A stretch of DNA of 64,000 nucleotides from Adiantum capillus-veneris (lineage: Eukaryota > Streptophyta > Polypodiopsida > Polypodiales > Pteridaceae): the NCBI GenBank assembly GCA_014529385.2, contig CM043966.1, positions 41,823,537 through 41,887,536 of the forward strand, in the 5' to 3' direction. Under the pieces are notes generated by a model, which saw only the letters and a program-made list of their open reading frames with translations, ran no database searches and was not told where the DNA came from. The stretch's first letter is position 1; the number at the start of each line of letters is the position of its first letter. Shown here in pieces: positions 11,401 to 22,890 of this stretch. The translations under genes were made by a program, and so were the position numbers.

Positions 11401-12406
11401 AGATTCTAGAAGCAAATGTTGATGGGTAAGCAAATGAAAAAACCCATTACAACCAGAGAATTGAACAACAATTAACCAACTATATCTTACTCGTTTGTCG
11501 TATCAAGACTCAAAATCAACTCTGCTTCCTTCTTTTTATCTATCTCAATAAATTCACAACGAACTTGCACATGATATTTTTCGTCCTCAGAGTGCTCTAT
11601 AAAAGAAACATAATCCAAATTGAATTTTCAATATTTAAACTCAAACACAACAAGAAAAGAAGCACTTACCTTCTTCAATTTGCCGCATCCAAGTTTTCAA
11701 TCTGTGGTTACCATCCCAGACAAAAAAAAGTTTGCCTCGAAGATCTACCCAATCACCCACTAGATTCTTTTCAAATTCTGCATTAAGTTTTTGCCATATT
11801 GGATCCTACTTCTCAATCGTATCTTTTGTCAGATGTTTTGTTTCTCCATGTCGTCCTTTAAGTGAAACAATAAAAGAACCCATTGAAGAGACATAGCCAA
11901 CCCTATCAAACGTGGATGTCAAACAAGGTGCATCCAAAATTGCACATCGAACAACATCTGTAGCTATTAATCTACATAAGGGAACAAAAGGGGGCTCTGA
12001 CTTTCTTTTGATATGAAATTTACTTATGACTTCATTCATCAACCCAAGAGACACATTTTCTCCGAAAACCCTATTATGCTTTGAAAAGTCATCTTCTTCG
12101 TCTTGGTTATTGGTCTCTGTGTGGGTAGTTTGTGGGGTGGGAGCAAAAGATGGAACCAATAGTATTTGGAGAGATAGCATTGCTATTAGAAGCTCCATCT
12201 ATAGACCTGTCCAAGGACCACGCTTCATCATCAACATACACACATTGATTTATTCTCTTCACAGACTTCTTTGGCGGACTCATTGGTAGAATCCTTGAGG
12301 AACCATCCTCAAGTATAACTCACCTTCCTTGAATAGTCCCAGACCATAGAGTCATCCCCCTTGAACAATTTGCTTCTCGTTTTTTCATGGAGCGTTTGGG
12401 GGCCAT
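8454..12406 (-). CDS. Unrecognised multi-exon gene, exon pieces only
   Basis: Coding-like pieces lie one after another on the minus strand, separated by AT-rich gaps with plausible GT/AG borders. They are: a possible start at 12406 (MAPKRSMKKR) with a donor GTGAGT at 12323; an acidic piece to 11806 (SLGLMNEVISKFHIKRK); a stretch near 11700-11800 (LNAEFEKNLVGDWVDLRGKL); 11138-11329; 10521-10780 (KDWHDKTMVGITRDKLYSL); 10207-10521 (AYMRQETYWQGMFGKAA); 9853-10065 (TPWECSHCPWWLEYPLG); 9452-9763; 8985-9227; 8454-8669. The Cys-x2-Cys pair in ECSHCPWW is the only ligand-like motif. The style resembles plant transposon-encoded ORFs or a low-copy plant gene, but I do not recognise the family. Exon borders are tentative, and the listed range is the span, not one reading frame. 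Confidence 0.35.
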
Positions 12407-13029
12407 GAGAAATATCTTAAACCTTTATTAAAAAAAAATCAATAGCATAATCAAAACTTTGTCTAGAACTATCAACTCTTTCATAAAATATTATAAGTGC
12501 AAAAAAGAAATAACAAATGTATAAATGCTATGATTTGAAAGAGAGAGAGATAGCGAGAGAGTTTCCCAAAGCTAGATACTCTCTTAGGAGTTAACACTTG
12601 ACCTTCTGCTAAAAACTAAACATACGATAAATACCTTAGATTTTCGCATAAATCAAAGTGGTTTCAATGCCATAGGGTAAACTTGTCAAAACTTGTCAAA
12701 ACAAGTAACATGTCAAAACCTGTCAAAACTTATTTACAGCTGACTCAAGACGTACTCTGTTGCGAGTACCACACCAGACCAAAAGTAACTAGTGAGACTA
12801 ATGACTCAATAATAGGCCATCCCTACAGTACATCCCATCCTACATATATATGGATGCAACTGTCAAGCTACCATCCAGCAGGTCAACACCCTTTGATACA
12901 TTGGTCCGCACGGCTCTACCTTGATACCTTACTACCTTGACCCATTGGTACACTGGTCCACACAGACTCCACCTTGGTAGCTTGGGCCACTAGTCAATAC
13001 AGTGTTTGTTCCATGCAAAAGTAGGCCAG
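12407..13029. other. Intergenic, with short local repeats
   Basis: At 12676-12735 the phrase AAACTTGTCAAAAC recurs three to four times. At 12890-12985 the phrase TTGGTCC/TTGATACC recurs. A short (GA)n lies at 12538-12548. No gene is seen. Confidence 0.35.
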
Positions 13030-13041
13030 CATGTTATTCAG

Positions 13042-13649
13042 GCCTCACCGAACCTTTACTGAAGTGTTCTTTGATGATATCATCATCTACTCTAATTCAT
13101 TAGACGAACACAAGCAACACCTCGAGGTAATATTTCAAGTTCTAAGAGAGTAAACTTTATATTAATCAAAAGAAAAGTGAATTTTTCTTACAAGAGATTC
13201 AGTATTTAGGTCACATTATCTCTCAAGATGGCATCCAAATGGATCCATCAAAACTAGAGGTAATAAAAGAATGGCCTAAACCAAGGAATCTTCATGAACT
13301 AAGAAGCTTTATAGGTACGTGTGCATACTATAGACGCTTCATAGAAAAGTTCTCACAAATTGCAGGACCATTACATGACCTAACAAAGAAAAATGTTATG
13401 TATACATGGTCTGCCAAGGAGAACAATGCCTTCAAAAATCTTAAAGAAAAGCTTATCTTTCAACCCGTGCTCACACTACCGGATCTCTCAAAACCATTTG
13501 AGGTCCAATGTGATGCTTGTGGTGATTGCCTTGGAGCTGTTTTGCTCCAAGAAGGCCACGCCATAGCCTATGAAAGTCGAAGGCTCGACCCTGTCGAGAA
13601 AACTCTAGGCATATATGAAAAGGAACTCCTCGCAGTTCTACATGCCTAG
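13042..13649 (+). pseudogene. Chromovirus RT C-terminal part and RNase H start
   Basis: The segment starts with RTFTEVFFDDIIIYSN, the catalytic Asp pair of RT, continues with SLDEHKQHLEVIFQVLRE, meets a stop at about 13150, then shows the thumb/connection signature (YLGHIISQDGIQMDPSKLE, LRSFIGTCAYYRRFI) and the RNase H start (FEVQCDACGDCLGAVLLQ, KELLAVLHA). The first RNase H Asp is present in CDACG. The intact stretch is 13239-13649 and ends at a stop. Upstream RT motifs are absent, so this copy is 5'-truncated. Confidence 0.8.
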
Positions 13650-13963
13650 ACTCATGGAAGCACTATTTATTGGAGACTCCTTTCATTCTGCGAACTAATC
13701 ACCAAAGTCTTAAGTACTTCATGACACAGACCAAGCTCTCCGACAAACAAATGAGGTGGGCAAATTTCCTTTTGTAATTCAACTTTTATATTGCTCACAT
13801 TGCTGGCAAGCATAATCAAGTAGACGATGCACTCTCAAGACGGTCGAGAGTGAATGCGGTTTCCATAGAAACTCACAATGATCTATCTTCTATGATAGAT
13901 GAGTATGCTATTGATCCCGATTTTAGAGATGTGATTTCAGACCTTGCATTAGGGAATAAAGAG
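13650..13963 (+). pseudogene. Decayed RNase H remainder
   Basis: Frames switch several times, but recognisable pieces remain of a duplicated-host-strand-binding region and of the typical ending before the integrase, such as a former ADALSR region near 13825 (GACGATGCACTCTCAAGACGG). The last codons before the solo LTR read LALGNKE and connect in frame with EPFTLQDGYLL after it. Confidence 0.6.
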
Positions 13964-14447
13964 TGTAAGGTTTCCAGTTTCTGAAACCTTAGAAATTGTA
14001 CAAAGCCTGTTAAATTTAACTTGGTTATTGAGAAAACACTGTAGAATGATCCAACTATGGCTAATATTGGTATTTTTGGAACCGTAACCAGAGCTTTACT
14101 ATGGTTAGAATTTTTCAAAATCAGATTCCGATGAAATCTGAAAAAGTTACAGGCTCTAAAAGGATACACTAGGAATTTAATTAGTTAAGTAAAATTGGAT
14201 GGTTTCAGTAATTATTATTGCTAAAGACTTTCTTATCCTAAGGTTCTAGAAATTGTAGATATTTCCAATTTTCATCATTAAAAATCAGAGAAATTAGCGA
14301 AAATCGATTCTGGAAGTTGGGGGGACTGTGTGGAGCTATGGGGAACTTGCCCGTGACAGAATTAGCAACAGGTGGCGCTAGTTGAAAGCTGGGGCCTTGC
14401 TTGAGGTGCCAGAACCTGCCAGAAACAGCCCAGGGACCCTGAAAAGC

Positions 14448-14455
14448 TATAAAAA
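14448..14455 (+). promoter_or_regulatory. TATA box of the solo LTR
   Basis: TATAAAAA in GAAAAGCTATAAAAAGATCC, about 485 bases from the LTR start. Placing transcription start shortly after it puts the tandem array and the MAPKRTRG exon in the transcribed leader. Confidence 0.55.
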
Positions 14456-14814
14456 GATCCCCTTCCTTCACAAAAAATTAGACTCGGAGCCTTGGTAAAT
14501 TCTCTCTCATCTAGAGGGAACTGTACGTAGAAATCACTAGATAGCAAAGCTCTAGTTGGTTAATCAACGATAATTAGCACTAACCTTTTTTTAAACTAGT
14601 AAAACTATGTTAACTTATTTACATTTTTTCTAATTGATTGAAGATTAAACCTATGTATATTCTAAAATTCTCTCCTAATTTAAAATTCTCTGTTGATTAT
14701 TGAGATTAAACTTAGGAACACTAAGCTAATTAATTATTATATTATATTAGGACTGAAATTACTCTTTTTAACCTTAAATTAATGATAATTATACTAATTA
14801 AATTTAGATTAAGA

Positions 14815-16140
14815 TGAGATAATTATCAAAGTTGTGTTAAACTATCATTATGCTAAAAAAAATATTTTTTTATTTTTCGAGTAATTTTTAATTTTTTAAG
14901 CAGAATTACACTATTTTTAAGAGAAAAGTAAAGGGAAAAATGATGAAATTAATTCAAAATTCTTTGAGATAATTATCGAAGGTAAATCACATCTTATGAA
15001 ACCCGTGATAATTATCTTAACCTCATATAATTAGTTTAACTAATTATCTCAACATAATTACAATGTTTTTAAGAGAAAATGAAAGGGAGAAAATAGCAAA
15101 CTAATCCAAAATGCTTTGAGATAATTATCAAAGGAAAAACACATCTTACAAAACCCATGAAAATAATTTTAACCTCAAATAATTAGTTTAACAAATTTAG
15201 AAAAAAATAAAATAAAAAAGATAGCAAACTAATCCAAAATACTTTTGGATAATTATCAAAGGTAAAACACGTCTTATGAACTCGTGATAATTATCTCTAC
15301 CTTAGATAATTAGTTTAACTAATTATCTTAGTAGAATTACACTATTTTTAAGAGAAAATAAAAAGGAAAAAATAGAAAACTAATCTAAAATGATTTGAGA
15401 TAATTATCAAAGAAAAAGAACACCTTACGGAACTTTTGATAATTATCTTAACATGAGATAATTAGATTAACTAATTATCTCATCAGAGAAACACTGTTTT
15501 AAAAGAAAAATACAAGGGGAAAATAACAAACTAATCTAAAAAGTTTTGAAGTAATTATCAGAGGAAAACACATCTTTTGAAACTCGTGATAATTATCTTA
15601 ACCTCAGATAATTAGTTTAACTAATTATCTCCAAAGAAAAACACTGTTTCAAGGGAAAATAAGAAGGAAAAAATAGTAAACTAATCCAAAAAGCTTTAAG
15701 ATAATTATCAGAGGTAAAATTCAAGTTAAGAAACAAGTGATAATTATTTTAATCTCAAATAATTATTTTAACAAATTATCTCAATAGAAAAACACTATTT
15801 TCATGGAAAAATAAAAAGAGGAAAATAGTAAAATAATTTAAAAATCTTTGAAATAATTATCAAAGATAAAATACATCTTAAGGAATCCGTGATAAATATC
15901 TTAACCTCAAATAATTAGTTTAACTAATTATATCAATAGAAAAACACTATTTGTAAGAGAAAATAAAAGGGGAAAAAATGGTAAATTAATCCAAAAACTT
16001 TTGAGATAATTATCAAAGGTAAGACACATCTTGAGAAACTCGTAATAAATAGCTTGACCTCAGATAATTAGTTTATATACTTATTTTCATTAAAAGTAAC
16101 CAATTTTGTGTATAAACATGGGAAACAAAATTAGTAAATG
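14815..16140 (+). repeat. AT-rich tandem array, unit about 150 bases, inside the solo LTR
   Basis: About eight to nine diverged units, anchored by GATAATTATC-like cores near 14818, 14968, 15119, 15247, 15397, 15549, 15699, 15850 and 16005; most spacings are close to 150. Units also share AACTAATCCAAAA and CACTGTTTT-type stretches and many contain a long dyad: arms AGATAATTAGTT and AACTAATTATCT around a single T (for example 15304-15328 and 15606-15630). I found no ORF. Confidence 0.85.
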
Positions 16141-16614
16141 AATTTATATAATTACCCAATAGTTACCAGAGGTCAAAAATCACTCTTGAAGGTTGATTAG
16201 TATAACAAATTACTATCGGATAATTTTTCTTAAATTAGTCCATAAATATAGAAGGGAAAACTTATAAATTAATTTTATGAATTAATCAAATTTTTTTAAA
16301 TATAGAACATATCAAATTTCATCTAGGGTAAGTAATCCACTAGCAGATAAGTAACTCATAATTTACCAAGGCAAAAAATAAGATATTCTTGGAATATAGA
16401 CTAAGGAGAAATCCAGTAAAATAGCCTCCATAATTATATGATAATTATGGGAGAATACTAACAGTACAAGGAAGTTACATGATAAATATCTCATCCAATA
16501 ACTAACAAGGATACCTATTTATTCCAAAAATCTTTATTTTTGGGTAAAAAGGAAGAAAAGAGATTATTCATTTAATCCTCTAATCGATTAAGACCTTTTA
16601 TAAAGGCTGCCAAT

Positions 16615-16776
16615 ATGGCTCCAAAGAGAACCAGAGGAAATCCTCTTACCGATGAAGACGATATTAGCAACAAAAGGAATAAAATCACTCATGACCATGA
16701 GGCTGGGCCTAGTCATAGGCCTACGAAGGAAAGTCTGCAAGCACCAGCACAGCAGCACATGGCTGACCAGTCATAG
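16615..16776 (+). CDS. Short LTR-embedded exon (MAPKRTRG...)
   Basis: A 53-codon ORF (MAPKRTRGNPLTDEDDISNK at the start) in the downstream half of the solo LTR. Its N-terminus resembles the exon in the LTRs of the gag-only element at 59165 (MAPVKRTRF). It ends ...DQS then TAG, immediately followed by GTGG, so the stop overlaps a potential AG/GTGG splice donor. By analogy with the other element it was probably the first exon of gag. As a solo LTR this copy has no downstream exon. The ORF is charged, with no domain. Confidence 0.55.
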   Translation: MAPKRTRGNPLTDEDDISNKRNKITHDHEAGPSHRPTKESLQAPAQQHMADQS

Positions 16777-17161
16777 GTGGATTTCCATTTTGTTCCCTTA
16801 AGTCTTTAACTAGATTAAAGTTCATTTCTAAATTAACATTGCATACGTAAGGATTAGGAAAGATAAATTGGCTGTAAATGGAAGGTAACTTCCAAGAAAC
16901 CAACGAGCAATGATTGTAAATAGGAAAGAAACGATTGGGTTATGACTAATTCACCTAGGAAAGATATGTTTGACCATCCTTAAGACAGCTTGTCTCAAGA
17001 CACCTCTGATTCCTTGGAATATTTTACTCTAGGTAATGAGTAATGATGGCGATTCCGCCACGGGTGAGTCGGTTTCCTCAGTGCGCGTGGAGTCTTTACC
17101 CCGTGCTTGTTTGTGCTTGTGGATATTACTTAGGATATCAAGTTTATCCTAGAGGAACCGC

Positions 17162-17181
17162 CCGGTTGTATAGGCAACCGG
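17162..17181 (+). promoter_or_regulatory. Conserved LTR hairpin, stem 7 bp
   Basis: CCGGTTG, loop TATAGG, CAACCGG. The related LTR at 59708-59727 has CTAGTTG, loop TATGGG, CAACTAG. Two stem pairs differ and both remain paired, while the loop and closing pairs are kept. It lies downstream of the short exon, in what would be the leader intron. Confidence 0.65.
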
Positions 17182-17913
17182 TTGGCGTATGGGCGCTCGG
17201 ACTATGGTGATGGTTTTTTCCACCCCGGTTTTTATAAATACAGAATGGGTGCCGTTTTTTCACCCCTGTATAGGTGGTCTTGAAACAAGCCAGTACTGGT
17301 CAGAGATGCTTCAGAATGACAATACCTTGTCTTAAGTCTAAAGATATTTGTTTCCTAAAAGAATGTTTTCAATACTGTTTTCAAGGGTTGTCTTGATGAA
17401 ATTCAGTTATGAAAGTTAAAAGAAATCATTGTTTTAATTGTGATAAGAATGTGGTAGTAATTAAACAACACAGAATCATGTGTGAGTGAGGGTTGGTAAG
17501 TGGGGATTGACTAAGGTCGTCAATCATAGACGGGTGGACCTGATTAGTCAGGTAACTATCCATTCCCGCGCGCACTAAAAACGTCTAAAAACTTCTTCAC
17601 TTGGAAGAGGAATCCACCAACGGCTGTGCCCTCATATATGTTAGGGGGAAAAAAGCGTTGGCTAAGGAAACCTTAATTTGAATGATGGAAGTTATAGGGC
17701 TGGAATAGTTTTTTTTTAATTCAACAAGTTGTCCCATTTCCACTGCGAGACAGGACTAGGTCTCGTTCTAGGGCTATAAACCTAAACCATTATCAATGGA
17801 AAGGGTGAATTCCATGGAATTCTTCTTGTTTAGGGACTCAGATTTTATTAGGCCTAGAGACCTGTCAAGGGTCCCATCCTGCTTTTGGTGTCGGCGGGTT
17901 TGGGGTCTTCACA

Positions 17914-18736
17914 AAGAGGAACCATTTACTTTACAAGATGGTTATCTTCTCTATGGCAATAGACTATGTGTTACTAACTCAGTCTGTGAGAAAGTAATGT
18001 ATGAATCTCATGCGCCTCCTTATGCGGGGAATAGAGGGATTCAGTCTACCCTAAAGGGGATTGAAACATATTTCTATTGGCCTACCATGAAAGCAAACAT
18101 ATAAGAGTATGCTTCTAAATGTGTGGTATGCCAACAGATGAAGTTTGATAGAGGGAAGCAACTTGGATTGCTTCAACCTTTCCCAATCCCTAATTCACCA
18201 TAGGAGAGTATATCCATGGATTTTATCTTTGGATTGCCTAAGTCTATTCATGAGAATATGGGAATATGGACGATAGTAGACAGGTTCAGTAAACAAGCTC
18301 ATTTTATACTTGTCAAAAAGACTATCAGAGCCCATCAAATGGCAACCCTCTTCATTTCACAAATATTCAAGTACCATGGCTTGCCAATGTCCACAGTGTT
18401 GGATAGAGATCCTAGAATGAACAGTAATTTTTGGAAGGTCTCTTTGAGAATTTAGGAACAAGGCTAAATTTGTCTTTGGCCTATCATCCCCAAATGGATG
18501 GCCAAAGTGAAATAGCTAACCTAACAATTCTCGACCTACTAAAAGCCTATGTAAAGGAAGTAGATCAAAGATCCCAATGGGAGAAGTACCTACCCTTAAT
18601 GGAGTATGCCTACAATAATAACACTGTACATACTTCCACGGGAAAAGCACCTTTTGCGGTAATTGACGGAAGATCAAAAAGTCCCCTGCTACTTAAGGTA
18701 CACAAGAAGATCTTTGCGATAGATGAGTATAGCTGA
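17914..18736 (+). pseudogene. Chromovirus integrase, zinc-binding and catalytic domains
   Basis: After the solo LTR the frame reads EEPFTLQDGYLLYGNRLCV. Then come the zinc-binding region (HAPPYAGNRGIQSTLKGIE...YFYWPTMKANI, a stop, then CVVCQQMK), the first catalytic Asp in SMDFIFGLPK, the second in VLDRDPRMNSNFW, and the Glu in DGQSEIANLT after a frameshift near 18435. TSTGKAPFAVIDG closes the core. At least three breaks: stop at about 18103, stop at about 18203 and the frameshift. Confidence 0.85.
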
Positions 18737-19332
18737 GAGCTACAAGAATCTTTCCAAAAGATTAAGGATGCTATCTCTTTCTCACAACAAAGGCAAAAGG
18801 CTGCTGCTAACAAGCACAGAAGAGCCCAAGCCTTTAAAGAAAATGATTGGGTCTTACTCAAATTTCCCAAGGCTTGATTAAGGCACACGACAGGTAAGAA
18901 TCCTACAGGACACCAAAATATTATGCTAAGTTAGCAAAAAGGTGCTATGGTCCCTTCCAGATTCTTAGGCCAATCAATGAGATGGCCTATCAACTCAAGT
19001 TGCCCAGCCATTGGCTCATACACAATGCTTTCCATGTGAGCCTACTAAAGCCTTACAAAGGAGAGCCACCTCAAGAACCAACTATTGAAGACCCACAGGA
19101 GATTGAGGACCAAGAAGAGGTGCTGCAGCCAGAGTCCATTCTCCGACATGAAGACAATGTATTAAGAGGCGGTAAGACTATCCAAGGATATATTATTAAG
19201 TTTAATAATTATCCTTTTGAAGATGCTAGATGTGAGGGCCCGACTCGACCCTACTCACCTCCATCAGTCTTCGAGACTGCTCTAGGGAATGATGTAGATC
19301 TATTTGTAGGTATCCCTCCCACTTGGGACTGA
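18737..19332 (+). pseudogene. Chromovirus integrase C-terminus with chromodomain
   Basis: A decayed stretch (KIKDAISFSQQRQKAAANKH, KENDWVLLKF) leads to the GPF segment [20 protein letters not shown] and [20 protein letters not shown]. From about 19105 a chromodomain follows: [18 protein letters not shown] then [20 protein letters not shown]. The aromatic cage positions look eroded (YIIKFNNYP instead of a Trp-containing core). Chromodomains in such elements bind modified histone H3 and guide integration. The last frame 18982-19332 is open, 116 codons. Confidence 0.8.
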
Positions 19333-21232
19333 CATCCAAACATGACTCCAACCTATCTTGAATGGCAACCCAAGGGGGTAAATCCCATCAATTTGATGAC
19401 TCTACCCGCTTATCATAATTTAATCCGTCCTTGGTATCTTTCAGTCACCCACACCTAAAATCATGGTCCTTAGTATTGATTCTCTTGATCTTTAACTTGA
19501 GGATCTGCTCTTGCTATCTATGTTCTCCCTTGGTTCATGGCGATAACCCCTTTTTCCTGACAAGCAGGCACGGTAGTTATCGCGTTCCCCTAAGAAGAGG
19601 GATCTTGTAATCCTACCTGGTCTCGCTCGTTCCCGCTTACCCGTCTTTATCCCACATAGTCCTAGCGTTTAACATAAAATTTTTATTCAACATCCGCCCA
19701 TCTGACCCTCGAGATCCGCCCACCCACCGAACCATTTCATGAAAATCCCTTCCCGAGGTAGTACTTAACTACTACAAAATCAGGAAGACAGTCTATTATA
19801 CATCGTCAGACAACAAGAAGCATACAATCTGTTGCATACCCTTGTTAAGGGAAATTCATCTGGTTGTTCCCACCAGATCTTTATTTAGAAACCTTTAATT
19901 CATTTGTTTACCTTTATCTGCTACAATTAGCTTGTAACTAGTTTCCTAACTAATCATGTAACACATTTACTTTCAACCAATTTATCTTGCCTCACTCAGG
20001 ACCAAGATAATCAGTTACAAGCCATCAAAATGTCAGCACCTTCACAATATCTTCTAGAATTAAGTATTTGGGAAAGGTTCATCAAGTAATTTAATCATTA
20101 ATTCCTAAGTATTTTATTTCGAGAGGTATAGCACCATCTGGTGAGAAATGCACATGATAGCCCCTATATTCCTAGCCTTTCTAGTTCCTTTTTAAGCAAC
20201 CAAATCAAACAAATTTCCTTAATTAAATTCACATCATCCTCCTTGAGTGTGACCTTCTCATCCAAACTATTGGCATCATGCCATACCCAGATTATGGTTG
20301 TTTTCCAATAAGAAACCGTGGGTACTTCACCTGGCCGGGAAAAAATAAAACAAACCCATTCATCCCTTATCCCTCGGGCATGAATGACCTAGGTTTAACA
20401 AACTTGCTGGTTACGTAGCCCTATCCGAAAAGAGCTAATCTCCGTCAAGTTCCCCAAGAGAATCCTCTCAATGGACCGGCCTTTCAATCAAATTGCCCCC
20501 AAGAAGATCCATCTTGGTTTCCGGTCATTTCCAAAAAATCTTTAAAACTCCTAGTTAAATCTATGTTTTGCAATGGGCTATCCCTATCACCTCTCAAGGT
20601 TCCTTTTTAACTCCTACTTGGTAATTTCTAGGTTCATTCATTTATCAACCTTAATTCCTACTTTCATTAATTATCTACCAGCCAAGTTTATCTAGAAAAT
20701 ACAAGCGAGTTTTTTTGTTGCCATATGCATTTGATGGTTAATGTCTCTTCAGAAATGCCAACGTTTGAAGTTCAATCCTCGTTTTATACGATTCCCAGGT
20801 TTTTGCAATCCTTTGCCATCCATGGGACATCTCCATGGAAGCTTGTAGAGTTTTCGGTTCAAACAACACGAAGATCAATCTGCGAAGTTATCCCCTATCT
20901 CCCCCATCCCGTATTTGCAAACAAACCTGAAAATTGACAACTTTAGAAATACTCTTCAATACCAAAAATTGAACTAGTTCTATCGAGCTTAGACAACTAC
21001 TCTTTTCTTATTGTGCCTAGCTTTCCATTTAGGAAGTTAGAAGGTCGTTCTATAATTTATGAGTCTTCGAGCTTTCCATTAAAGCTTGCTTTGGGGATAA
21101 AATGAGAATCTAGAGCTTTCCATTAAAGCTTGGAAGAGAGGATTATAACCATACATTCTTCCTACCATAAAGAGACATGCAAACCCTAAGCTTGATTACC
21201 ATAATGAGACTAAACCTTTCTCTCTTTAATGA
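19333..21232 (+). other. 3' flank of the chromovirus, possible LTR
   Basis: Noncoding sequence follows the chromodomain stop. A purine tract TAAGAAGAGGGA (19591-19602) lies four bases before TGTAATCC (19606), a plausible 3' LTR start. The matching LTR is not in the window and I could not find the right end. A 70-codon ORF at 20725-20937 has no family features. Confidence 0.35.
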
Positions 21233-21360
21233 AACAAGGTTTCCATGGAAGCTTAACCCTAATCACACAAGGTCACCATGGAAGCTTAACCCTAATCACA
21301 CAAGGTCACCATGGAAGCTTAACCCTAATCACACACAAGGTCACCATGGAAGCTAAACCC
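21233..21360. repeat. Tandem repeat, about 30-base unit, four copies
   Basis: The phrase CAAGGTCACCATGGAAGCTT with AACCCTAATCACA is repeated four times with minor changes (the first copy has TTTCC instead of TCACC). No ORF. Confidence 0.85.
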
Positions 21361-21439
21361 TAAATTGCAAGCTTGTCTTTCAAAGCTTTTCCTAAGTGCA
21401 AAGTTACCATCAAAACTTAGCTTAAGGATGCAAATCTAC

Positions 21440-22310
21440 CTTTGAAGCTTAACTTAATGATGCATAGATACTCTTAGCACTTAACCCTAATTGTGAGGTT
21501 ACCATTAAAGCTTAAACCTAAAATACAAAGTAGTCACTAAAGCTTACACCTAAGTGCAAAGTTACCATTAAATCTTAGCTTAAGAGTGCAAATCTACCTT
21601 TGAAGCTTAACTTAATAATGCATAACTACCATTAATACTTAACTCTAATTCCAAGGTTACCATTAAAGCTTAAACCTAAAATACAAGGTAGTCACTAAAG
21701 CTTACACCTAAGTGCAAAGTTACCATTAAACCTTAGCTTAAGAGTGCAAATATACCCTTGAAAGCTTAACTTAATGGTGCATAACTACCATTAATACTTA
21801 ACCCTAATTCTAAGGTTACCATTAAAGCTTAAACCTAAAATACAAAGTAGTCACTAAAACTTACACCTAAGTGAAAAATTACAATTAAAGCTTAGCTTAA
21901 GAGTGAAAATCTACCTTTGAAGCTTAACTTAATGATGCATAACTACCATTAATACTTAACCCTAATTCCAAGGTTACCATTAAAGCCTAAACCTAAAATA
22001 CAAGGTAGTCACTAAAACTTACACCTAAGGACAAAATTACCATTAAATCTTAGCTTAAGAGTGCAAATCTACCTTTGAAAGATTAACTTAATGATGCATA
22101 ACTACCATTAATACTTAAACCCTAATTCCAAGGCTACCATTAAAGCTTAAACCTAAAATACAAGGTAGTCACTAAAGCTTACACCTAAGTGCAAAATTAC
22201 CATTAAAGCTTAGCTTCAGAGTGCAAATCTACCTTTGAAGCTTAGCTTAATGATGCATAACTACCATTAATACTTAACCCTAATCCCAAGGTTACCATTA
22301 AAGATTAGAC
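21440..22310. repeat. Tandem array, unit about 159 bases
   Basis: The phrase GCATAACTACCATTAATACT recurs at 21620, 21779, 21937, 22095 and 22255, spacings 158-160. Between are shared stretches such as ACCATTAAAGCTTAAACCTA and GTCACTAAAGCTTACACCTA, each with AAGCTT. About five and a half units. The telomere-like CCCTAA seen here is part of each unit and not a telomere tract. The array may lie inside the LTR of the preceding chromovirus. Confidence 0.85.
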
Positions 22311-22680
22311 CTAATATGATGCACCTAAACCTTCCGAGTATTAAAACACATGGTTTAGGTTAATTAATCTTGCTAAAAGAGGTCACTAGACACCTATAGT
22401 CATCTTGGTCAAAAGGATAGGCTTGTGCAATGGGAGATACACTCTCTACTAAGTATGGATCACAGCCATGGTCAAGAGACGGATCGGCCATTCTAACTCC
22501 TTCAAATTCCTCTCACATGCTAGCATACCTACCAAATCCCATTTATAGGCAAGCACCGGAAAGACCATGTGAAACATTTGTGAAAAGTACCGAGGGTACC
22601 TCTCACCCAAGGCAGGAGTGGATGACTCTAGTGTACCAGCCATATCTGTACACACAAATAGATGATGGTTAGAGTGCAAA
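22311..22680 (+). other. Spacer with one unassigned 80-codon ORF
   Basis: A plus-strand ORF at 22430-22672 and an overlapping minus ORF are both short and without recognised motifs. The stretch could belong to the LTR of the next element. Confidence 0.25.
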
Positions 22681-22883
22681 TATCACAAGGGTCGTGTCCT
22701 TGTGCATAATGTGTTTTTATGATTTTGTGTTATGGCTCTTTCTCTTTTAATTTTTTATCTTGTTTTTGTGAGTATAAGGCTTTATATATACATTCCTTAA
22801 GATTGGAGATTGAGATGTCAGGGAGGAAGGTCGAGAGGGAAACAAGTGAATGATGGATGTCAGCAAACACTCCCCCCTTCCTT
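22681..22883 (-). other. Polypurine tract and 3' LTR start
   Basis: Minus strand: AAGGAAGGGGGGAG (22883-22870) then TGTTTGCTGACATCC from 22869. A TATA-like TATATATAAA lies at 22781-22790, about 85 bases into the LTR. The left end of the LTR could not be fixed. Confidence 0.6.
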
Positions 22884-22890
22884 GGGTAGA

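Larger units (their letters stand above)
13959..17918 (+). mobile_element. Solo LTR of 3.95 kb with AAGAG target duplications
   Basis: The LTR runs from TGTAAGGTTTCC at 13964 to GGGGTCTTCACA ending at 17913. Both sides carry AAGAG (13959-13963 and 17914-17918). It sits in chromovirus coding sequence, and the host frame is continuous across it, so both ends are well fixed. It contains in order a TATA box, a tandem array, a short exon beginning MAPKRTRG, and a hairpin. Start and end resemble those of the LTRs at 57477 and 62015 (TGTAAGGTCTCT ... GGGGACCTCACA), so it belongs to a related family. A solo LTR is normally left by recombination between the two LTRs of a full element. At nearly 4 kb it is unusually long. 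Confidence 0.9.
13030..19605 (+). mobile_element. 5'-truncated, decayed chromovirus split by a solo LTR
   Basis: Plus-strand Ty3/gypsy remnant. It begins abruptly inside RT at the FFDDIIIYS active-site region, continues through RNase H, is interrupted at 13964-17913 by a solo LTR, and resumes in the integrase, ending with a chromodomain at 19332 and a purine tract at 19591-19602. The reading frame across the solo LTR is continuous once the insert and one AAGAG copy are ignored. Gag, protease and most of RT are missing. Several stops and frameshifts show an old copy. The chromodomain after the integrase GPF region places it in the chromovirus branch. Confidence 0.85.

Noticed and set aside
21440-22310. 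Telomere-like repeats because of CCCTAA words
   Set aside because: The words are single parts of a 159-base unit and not in tandem.
22430-22672. 80-codon plus ORF as a gene
   Set aside because: No motif, overlapped by an equally long ORF on the other strand, and located between an array and an LTR.
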